From positions 1-10,825 of the forward strand of contig JAEDOA010000044.1 in the NCBI GenBank assembly GCA_016302195.1: DNA of 10,825 nucleotides, read 5' to 3'. The notes under the pieces were generated by a model. The model was given only the letters and a program-made list of their open reading frames with translations. It ran no database searches and was not told the DNA's origin. This stretch comes from Erysipelotrichaceae bacterium. Its GTDB lineage: Bacteria > Bacillota_I > Bacilli_A > Erysipelotrichales > Erysipelotrichaceae. Shown one piece after another: positions 5,321-10,825 of the stretch (its first letter is position 1; each line of letters begins with the position of its first letter). Made by a program: the position numbers and the translations under genes.

Positions 5321-7453
5321 ATGAATGATTATTTATTAAACTTAAATGATAGACAATTGCAGGCAGTAACTACAAAAAGTCAATATGTCAGAGTAATAGC
5401 TGGAGCTGGCAGTGGTAAGACAAGAGTATTGACTACTAGAATTTTATATCTAATTGATCAATGGGGAATACCATCTGAAAATATTTTAGCAATTACTTTT
5501 ACCAATAAAGCCGCAAAAGAAATGAAAGATCGAATTGAAAAGATGGTTGACGACAATGGCAATAGCAGTTTTATTTCAACCATTCATTCTTTTTGTTTGT
5601 ACTTTTTAAGAAGAGAGATAAAAGTTCTTGATTATCCAAGTAATTTTTCAGTTATTGATGCAGATGACCAAAAACTGATTATCAAAGAAGCAATCAAACA
5701 ATATGATATAGAAAATACAAAAGGAGAAATTAATAACATTCTAAACTACATATCAAATAATAAGGCTGCTGGAATCGATTGTTTGGCAGCTCTTGATATG
5801 GCTAATAATGACAAATATACTATGTATGCCAAAGCATATCAGTATTATATGGATAGATGTAAACAACAATATTATCTTGATTTTGATGATTTACTGTTAT
5901 TTACTAACAGAATCCTAAAGACAAAAAGCCAAATCAAAGAAAAATGGCAAAAAAAGTATCAATTTATCCTTGTTGACGAGTTTCAGGATATTGACAACGT
6001 GCAATACGAATTAATTAGCCATTTGGCTAGTGAGACATCATATGTTTATGTGGTTGGTGATCCTGACCAGACTATTTACAGCTGGAGAGGAGCCAACATT
6101 AATATCATTTTGGATTTTGATAAGAAGTTCAAAAATGCTGAAACAATAATTCTAAATCAGAATTATCGCTCAACTCAGAATATTCTAAATGGAGCTAACA
6201 GTTTAATTTCATATAACAAAAATAGAGTTAAAAAAGACCTGATTTCTCAAAATAGTGTTGGAGATAAAATTATTCATTTTTCTGCTGGAAGTGAGGAAAG
6301 TGAATCTATGTACATTGTAGATAAAATAAACAGTTTTTTAGCTAAGGGCAATAATTATCAGGATATAGCTATTTTATATCGTAGTAATTACCTTTCTCGC
6401 TCAATTGAAAAAAGACTGGTGGATTATCATATTCCTTATATCATATATGGCGGAATCAGATTCTATGAACGAAAAGAAATAAAAGATATGCTTGCCTATC
6501 TGAAAATGTTATCGATAAAAGATGATATTTCAGTTAAAAGAACCATTAATGTTCCAAAAAGAGGCATTGGTGATAAATCGATAGATGCTTTATTTGATTA
6601 TGCTAGAGAGAATAATCTTTCTCTTTATCAGGCGATTGATACATATCAGGGTAGTGGTGAGAAAAAGATGAAAGCATACAAACAGCTGATTGATGAATTA
6701 ACAGAGCAATCAAATGATAAATCGCTGACCGATTTATTCGATATGGTTTTCCAGCAATCGGGATATCGGGAGATGCTGACAAATAGCAAGGATCCAGAGG
6801 ATGCTAATAGACTTGAGAATATTAAGGAATTAATGAATGATATTGAAGATTTCTCAAAATCAAATGTTGATGCTACCCTAGATGACTACTTAGCAAATGT
6901 GGCTTTATATACAGATATACAGAATAGCAGTGATGAAAATGTGGTCAGATTAATGACGGTTCATGCTGCTAAGGGACTGGAATTTGATATTGTTTTTGTC
7001 TGCGCTTTATCTGATGGAATCTTCCCTAGTCAAAGATCGATTGAAGAATCTGGCAACAAGGGTCTAGAAGAAGAACGCCGGCTGGCTTATGTAGCCTTTA
7101 CACGCGCAAGAAAGGTTCTTATTTTAACTGATAATAGAGGATTTTCTTATTCTGAAGGAGCCTCAAAGCGACCAAGCAGGTTTATTGAAGAAATAGATAG
7201 CCAGTATTTGAAGGATTATAACAAAGTAGTAAATGATAACTATTATAATAGCAGCAGTTCAACTGTTATAAGCCATAACAAAACTGCAACTTCTTCAAAA
7301 TATAAAAATGGTGATAAGGTTTACCATGATGTTTTTGGGGAAGGAATAGTTCTTAAAAGTGAGGGTGGAAATGTTCAGATTGCTTTTAGTTTCCCATACG
7401 GTGTCAAAACAATAGCGGCTTCATTTCCAAAATTGCATAAGATGAAAGATTAG
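5321..7453 (+). CDS. pcrA: ATP-dependent DNA helicase PcrA/UvrD (superfamily 1)
   Basis: PcrA is a 3'-5' DNA helicase used in nucleotide-excision repair, rolling-circle replication and clearing proteins from DNA. All SF1A motifs are visible: Q motif LNDRQLQAV (8-16); Walker A AGAGSGKT (27-34) with Lys33; motif Ia ITFTNKAAKEM (58-68); Walker B LVDEFQD (217-223); motif III GDPDQTIYSWRGA (246-258); motif IV NYRST (281-285); motif V TVHAAKGLEFD (about 547-557); motif VI EERRLAYVAFTRAR (about 584-597). After a low-complexity Asn/Ser linker, residues about 655-708 (GDKVYHDVFGEGIV, AFSFPYGVKTI) form the C-terminal Tudor-like domain that in PcrA contacts RNA polymerase. At 710 residues it is near normal length. 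The ATG at 5321 places the Q motif correctly, although its ribosome site is weak. ligA follows after 10 bases, the usual Bacillota order. Confidence 0.96.
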   Translation: MNDYLLNLNDRQLQAVTTKSQYVRVIAGAGSGKTRVLTTRILYLIDQWGIPSENILAITFTNKAAKEMKDRIEKMVDDNGNSSFISTIHSFCLYFLRREIKVLDYPSNFSVIDADDQKLIIKEAIKQYDIENTKGEINNILNYISNNKAAGIDCLAALDMANNDKYTMYAKAYQYYMDRCKQQYYLDFDDLLLFTNRILKTKSQIKEKWQKKYQFILVDEFQDIDNVQYELISHLASETSYVYVVGDPDQTIYSWRGANINIILDFDKKFKNAETIILNQNYRSTQNILNGANSLISYNKNRVKKDLISQNSVGDKIIHFSAGSEESESMYIVDKINSFLAKGNNYQDIAILYRSNYLSRSIEKRLVDYHIPYIIYGGIRFYERKEIKDMLAYLKMLSIKDDISVKRTINVPKRGIGDKSIDALFDYARENNLSLYQAIDTYQGSGEKKMKAYKQLIDELTEQSNDKSLTDLFDMVFQQSGYREMLTNSKDPEDANRLENIKELMNDIEDFSKSNVDATLDDYLANVALYTDIQNSSDENVVRLMTVHAAKGLEFDIVFVCALSDGIFPSQRSIEESGNKGLEEERRLAYVAFTRARKVLILTDNRGFSYSEGASKRPSRFIEEIDSQYLKDYNKVVNDNYYNSSSSTVISHNKTATSSKYKNGDKVYHDVFGEGIVLKSEGGNVQIAFSFPYGVKTIAASFPKLHKMKD

Positions 7454-7457
7454 GAGG
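7452..7457 (+). promoter_or_regulatory. ligA ribosome binding site overlapping the pcrA stop codon
   Basis: A perfect AGGAGG begins inside the TAG stop of pcrA and sits six bases before the ligA ATG. It fixes the ligA start and indicates coupled translation of the two genes on one transcript. Confidence 0.85.
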
Positions 7458-7463
7458 TCTATT

Positions 7464-9476
7464 ATGTCTGAAAGTGTTTTAGAGCATATTAATAGGTTAA
7501 GAAGGATGCTTAATCAGTACAACTATCAATATTATGTTTTGGATAATCCGACGGTTAGCGATTATGAATACGATTTGCTAATCGAAGAATTGAAACAGCT
7601 GGAATCAGCTCATCCTGAGTATTATGATGTTAATTCTCCAACAAATAGAGTTGGTGGTTATGTGGCAAAGTCATTTGAAAAAGTAGTACACACCAAGAAT
7701 ATGCTTTCACTTGCTAATAGCTATAACAAAGAGGATATAATGGAATTTAATCAGCGAATTGTTGATGAAGTTGGACCGGTTGAATATGTTGTCGAACTTA
7801 AAATAGATGGATTAGCAATGAGTGTTCAATATGCAAATGGGAAGTTTATCAGGGCCGTAACTCGTGGCGATGGTAAAGTTGGGGAAGATGTTACCAATAA
7901 TGTTAGAACAATCAAATCTATACCTATGGAAATCTCATATCTAGGAGAATTGGATGTTCGTGGTGAAGTCTATATGCCTAAAAGCTCCTTTGAAAAATTA
8001 AATAAACAAAGAAGTGAAAATGGGGAAACACTATTCGCAAATTGTCGAAATGCTGCCAGTGGTTCAATTAGGCAACTAGATTCATCTATTGCCAGCAAAA
8101 GAGGTCTTCAGGCATTTTGGTATCATTTGCCAGATGCTTTTGATATGGGAATAAAAACCCATCAAAATGCATTACAGTTTTTATCTCAACAAGGTTTTAG
8201 GGTTAATGAGGAAAGAAGAATTTGTAAAAATATCGATGAGGTATGGGATTTTATCAAACTAATAGAAGCCAAAAGAGACAGCCTTCCTTATGATATCGAT
8301 GGAATGGTTATTAAAGTGAACGATTTACAGCTGCAAAGGCAATTAGGTTTTACTGTTAAATATCCTAAATGGGCAATAGCATATAAGTTTCCTGCTGCTC
8401 AGGTTACAACAAGAGTTGAGGATATTTTCTGCACTGTGGGCAGAACTGGAAAAGTCACTCCAAATGCTAAATTGACTCCCGTAACAATAGCTCAAACATC
8501 AGTTAGTTATGCTACTTTGCATAATGAAGATTTCATCATCGAAAGAGACATTAGGGTTTCAGATTATGTTGTCGTACATAAAGCAGGAGATATCATTCCT
8601 GAGGTTGTCAAGGTTGTAATGGAGAAAAGAAATCCTGAAAGCAAAAAATATCAATTTCCAAAGGTTTGCCCGGTTTGTAACACCTTGCTGCATCGTTCAA
8701 TTGATGAAGCCGATTATTATTGTCAGAATATTGAATGTAAGGCCCGTATTGTGGAAAGTATTGCCCATTTTGCCAGCAGGGATGCTATGAACATTGAAGG
8801 ATTGGCTCAAAAAAAGGTAGAGGCTTTTCATAGTGAAGGTATTTTAAATAGCGTCGAAGATATTTACCGTTTAAAGAATAATAAAGAGTTAATTATGAAA
8901 ATGGATAAGATGGGAGCTAAGTCTTTTGATAATTTGGTAAATGCGATTGAAAAAAGCAAGAGCAATAATTTAGATAAATTATTATTTGGCCTAGGAATTC
9001 GCCAAATTGGGGCGAAAGCAGCAACCATTTTAGCTAAAAATTTCCTAACAATGGATAAACTGATGAATAGCACAGTTGATCAGTTGACCGAAATAAATGA
9101 TATTGGACCAGTTATGGCTGATAATATCGTTGATTTCTTTGCTCAAGAAAAAAACAGGGAACTCATAGATAGCTTAAAATCATTTAATGTTAATATGGTA
9201 TACAACAACTCTCAAACTTATGTATCCTTCTTAACTGGCAAAACTGTTGTATTAACTGGTTCATTGGAAAGATTAACAAGAAATCAAGCGAGTAGCTATT
9301 TAGAACAATTATCTGCTAAAGTTTCCTCATCAGTTAGCAGTAAAACAGATTATGTTATTTATGGCAGTGATCCTGGTTCAAAGTATAACAAAGCTGTCGA
9401 TCTTGGCATCGATTTGTTGACGGAAGAGGATTTAGTTAATGAATTATTAAGAGTTGGTTTGTTGCAAGAAAGATAA
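7464..9476 (+). CDS. ligA: NAD-dependent DNA ligase LigA
   Basis: This ligase seals nicks in replication and repair, using NAD+ to adenylate itself. Domains in order: Ia NAD-binding region (about 1-65, with YYVLDNPTVSDYEYD at 23-37 and SPTNRVGG at 58-65); adenylation domain with the KIDG motif (113-116), Lys113 being the expected nucleophile, and RGDGKVGEDVT after it; NCRNAASGSIRQLD; DIDGMVIKV; OB fold with VGRTGKVTPNAKL and HKAGDIIPEVVKV; a four-Cys zinc finger (Cys402, 405, 420, 425); tandem helix-hairpin-helix region (about 440-580, with GLGIRQIGAKAA); and a C-terminal BRCT domain (about 588-662, with GKTVVLTGSL and DPGSKYNKA). The 670-residue length is typical and nothing is missing. It lies directly after pcrA. 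A possible promoter for the next gene lies in its last codons. Confidence 0.98.
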   Translation: MSESVLEHINRLRRMLNQYNYQYYVLDNPTVSDYEYDLLIEELKQLESAHPEYYDVNSPTNRVGGYVAKSFEKVVHTKNMLSLANSYNKEDIMEFNQRIVDEVGPVEYVVELKIDGLAMSVQYANGKFIRAVTRGDGKVGEDVTNNVRTIKSIPMEISYLGELDVRGEVYMPKSSFEKLNKQRSENGETLFANCRNAASGSIRQLDSSIASKRGLQAFWYHLPDAFDMGIKTHQNALQFLSQQGFRVNEERRICKNIDEVWDFIKLIEAKRDSLPYDIDGMVIKVNDLQLQRQLGFTVKYPKWAIAYKFPAAQVTTRVEDIFCTVGRTGKVTPNAKLTPVTIAQTSVSYATLHNEDFIIERDIRVSDYVVVHKAGDIIPEVVKVVMEKRNPESKKYQFPKVCPVCNTLLHRSIDEADYYCQNIECKARIVESIAHFASRDAMNIEGLAQKKVEAFHSEGILNSVEDIYRLKNNKELIMKMDKMGAKSFDNLVNAIEKSKSNNLDKLLFGLGIRQIGAKAATILAKNFLTMDKLMNSTVDQLTEINDIGPVMADNIVDFFAQEKNRELIDSLKSFNVNMVYNNSQTYVSFLTGKTVVLTGSLERLTRNQASSYLEQLSAKVSSSVSSKTDYVIYGSDPGSKYNKAVDLGIDLLTEEDLVNELLRVGLLQER

Positions 9477-9505
9477 AATAGTGTACAATAATAGTGTAAG
9501 GTGAT
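9462..9505 (+). promoter_or_regulatory. Possible internal promoter and ribosome site ahead of the small membrane protein gene
   Basis: TTGCAA (9462-9467, inside the last codons of ligA), a 16-base spacer and TACAAT (9484-9489) form a moderate sigma-A-like promoter. AAGGTGAT (9498-9505) lies five bases before the ATG at 9511 and decides the start. The stretch also holds a 9-base direct repeat AATAGTGTA (9477-9485 and 9490-9498), spaced 13 bases start to start. The promoter is inferred from consensus; the gene could equally be read through from ligA. Confidence 0.4.
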
Positions 9506-9510
9506 AAAAA

Positions 9511-10140
9511 ATGTCAGAAAAAAACTTAAATAAAGTAAAAAGAAAGAAAGAAGAACGATTAGGATTTAACTGGTTTTTTTGGTTAAGCTTTGTGGTATTA
9601 ATGATACCAGTATGTTACTTCTTATATTTGTTATATCAGGCTTCTCAAGAAAGCAATGTTCCTATCTTAGGTGATAGAATAAAAGATTCTATTATCTACA
9701 ATATAAAGGATGAAGATTTAAGTTCGATTAACTCTCAAGTAACTCAATTGGATGGAGTGGAAAAGGTAGAAGTTAATCTATCTGTTGAAACACTTAGAAT
9801 ATTAGTGGATTATGATGATACTTATACTAAAGATCAATACAAACAATTATGTACAGATATATATCAAATAGTTGATGGACAGATTCCAGTAGCTACCTAT
9901 TTTACAAGAGACGGAGATTTCAAACAATATGATTTGGAGATAGTTGTATATGATAATATGGAGCTTGAGGATGTTAGAATAGCAACTATTTATAAAACTT
10001 CAAATATGGAATCATATAAATATCAGGATTACAGTGAACCAATCGATTCAGACCTAGCATATCAATTGACTCATCCTCAAGAAGATGATGTTGATGCAAA
10101 TTCTGCAGGCAATTATTGGGATGGCGGTGGAAATGAATAA
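9511..10140 (+). CDS. Unrecognised single-pass membrane protein with extracytoplasmic domain
   Basis: I do not recognise this 209-residue protein. It has a strongly basic N-terminus (KVKRKKEER at 8-16), one long hydrophobic segment (about 20-43) and an acidic remainder, so by the positive-inside rule the C-terminal 165 residues should lie outside the membrane. Residues about 68-121 read like a beta-alpha-beta unit: LDGVEKVEVNL followed by LRILVDYDD and a helix. This resembles the pattern of ferredoxin-like or HMA-like folds, but without a CxxC metal site. The tail is acidic (EDDVDAN) and ends in WDGGGNE; those Gly codons form the ribosome site of the next gene. The start is fixed by AAGGTGAT five bases upstream. 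It lies 34 bases after ligA and overlaps the following methyltransferase gene by 8 bases. It has no cleavable signal peptide, lipobox or catalytic motif that I can see. A role in the envelope is the most that context supports. Confidence 0.8.
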   Translation: MSEKNLNKVKRKKEERLGFNWFFWLSFVVLMIPVCYFLYLLYQASQESNVPILGDRIKDSIIYNIKDEDLSSINSQVTQLDGVEKVEVNLSVETLRILVDYDDTYTKDQYKQLCTDIYQIVDGQIPVATYFTRDGDFKQYDLEIVVYDNMELEDVRIATIYKTSNMESYKYQDYSEPIDSDLAYQLTHPQEDDVDANSAGNYWDGGGNE

Positions 10141-10825
10141 AAATCAGCTAATTACAGGTACATGTGTTGATTATACTTATGATGGATTAGGTGTCGTTAA
10201 ATACGACACTTTTTGTGTATTTGTTAAAGGAATGTTATTGTCAGAGCAGGGGGAAATATTAATAACATTAGTAAAGAAGAATTACGCCTATGGTAGATTA
10301 ATGAAATTAACAAAAACATCTAAACATAGAATCGAACCTGTTTGTAGCTGTGCTAAACAATGTGGTGGGTGTCAATTAACGCATTTTTCATATCAACATC
10401 AGCTTCAGTTTAAAAGAAATATTGTAAGTAATGACATGAGAAATATCGCAAAGCTTGATGTTGAAATAGATGATGTTGTTGGTATGGAGAAGCCTTATAA
10501 ATATAGAAACAAGGTTATTCTACCAGTAGGAAAGGATAAGGACAATAAGACAATATTAGGCTTTTATCGTTATAATTCTCATCAAATCATAAATATCGAA
10601 AAATGTTATTTGCAAAGTGACAAGGTTAATAGCCTAATTGACAAAATCAAATCATTATTTGATAAGTATAACTATCAAGACGTTATCAGATATGTAATGA
10701 TTAGGGAGATGGCTAGAACTAAACAAATGATGCTTGTATTAGTCAGCTATAAGCAAAATGTTGATAGAATAACAGATTTCGTAAGTGAGATTGTAGAATA
10801 TCAGCCAGAAATCAAAAGTATAATC
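10133..10825 (+). CDS. rlmD: 23S rRNA (uracil-5-)-methyltransferase, RlmD/RlmCD (RumA) family, partial at the C-terminus
   Basis: The frame opens at ATG 10133 and continues for 231 codons to the right edge, about half of the family's usual ~450 residues. Residues 5-58 form a TRAM-type RNA-binding domain (TGTCVDYTYDGLGVV, then VFVKGML). The Fe-S cluster site is complete: Cys71, Cys77 and Cys80 in a C-x5-C-G-G-C pattern, plus the later Cys158 in EKCYLQ, as in RumA. The YRNKVILPVG segment (124-133) is also typical. The SAM-binding and catalytic domain lies beyond the window. The family makes 5-methyluridine in 23S rRNA (U1939, and also U747 for Gram-positive RlmCD); which sites are used here cannot be told. 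The start overlaps the previous gene by 8 bases, with GGCGGTGG just upstream as ribosome site. A terminator-like hairpin lies within codons 19-27. Confidence 0.93.
   Translation, partial: MNKNQLITGTCVDYTYDGLGVVKYDTFCVFVKGMLLSEQGEILITLVKKNYAYGRLMKLTKTSKHRIEPVCSCAKQCGGCQLTHFSYQHQLQFKRNIVSNDMRNIAKLDVEIDDVVGMEKPYKYRNKVILPVGKDKDNKTILGFYRYNSHQIINIEKCYLQSDKVNSLIDKIKSLFDKYNYQDVIRYVMIREMARTKQMMLVLVSYKQNVDRITDFVSEIVEYQPEIKSII
10189..10214 (+). terminator. Terminator-like hairpin inside the 5' end of rlmD
   Basis: GTGTCGT (10191-10197) and ACGACAC (10203-10209) pair perfectly over seven bases around the loop TAAAT. The stem can extend by one G-U and one A-U pair outward, and the second arm runs straight into TTTTT (10210-10214). 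The shape is that of an intrinsic terminator. It lies 50 bases after the stop of the membrane protein gene, a normal terminator distance, but inside codons 19-27 of rlmD. It may be chance, or it may attenuate transcription when rlmD is not being translated. Confidence 0.35.

Noticed and set aside
8864..9073. Minus-strand open frame inside ligA
   Set aside because: Antisense shadow of the helix-hairpin-helix region of LigA.
1..10825. Reassigned genetic code (TGA as Trp) as in some Mollicutes
   Set aside because: Trp is written TGG throughout, no in-frame TGA was seen in the long genes, and one gene ends with TGA.
1..10825. Defence island, phage, CRISPR or mobile element
   Set aside because: No spaced repeats, transposase, integrase or toxin-antitoxin pair are present; the genes are core housekeeping functions in normal order.

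Overview
The window is ordinary chromosomal housekeeping sequence from a low-GC Gram-positive bacterium. AT-rich codon use, the pcrA-ligA pair, the RlmD-type methyltransferase, the bacterial-type ProRS and the VanY-like protein all fit Bacillota, and the ProRS and VanY-like sequences look most like Erysipelotrichia/Coprobacillaceae relatives (an inference from protein style, not a search). Trp is encoded by TGG and I saw no in-frame TGA in the long genes, so the standard bacterial code applies. I see no phage, insertion sequence, CRISPR array, tRNA or rRNA, and no stretch over 300 bases without a gene.

The window has two divergent halves that meet in a 74-base intergenic region at 5247-5320. 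This region carries back-to-back extended -10 promoters. To the left, on the minus strand and in transcription order, are: a class I SAM-dependent methyltransferase of the RlmI-like group; an RluA-type pseudouridine synthase (ATGA overlap); a membrane-anchored VanY/M15B-like protein whose expected catalytic Glu is Thr (3-base gap); prolyl-tRNA synthetase (37-base gap with a -10-like box); then a hairpin terminator, a fresh promoter and an ECF-transporter S component that runs off the left edge.

To the right, on the plus strand, are: PcrA/UvrD helicase; NAD-dependent DNA ligase LigA, whose Shine-Dalgarno sequence overlaps the pcrA stop; an unrecognised single-pass membrane protein; and the N-terminal half of an Fe-S cluster 23S rRNA uracil-5-methyltransferase (RlmD/RlmCD family). 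The last gene overlaps its predecessor by 8 bases and runs off the right edge.

Functionally the window combines DNA replication/repair (pcrA, ligA), RNA modification (methyltransferase, RluA, RlmD), translation (proS) and envelope or uptake functions (VanY-like protein, ECF S component, small membrane protein). I found no convincing new multi-gene system. The points most worth a second look are the catalytic-residue substitution and 40-residue repeats in the VanY-like protein, a terminator-shaped hairpin inside the start of rlmD, and the unknown membrane protein after ligA.
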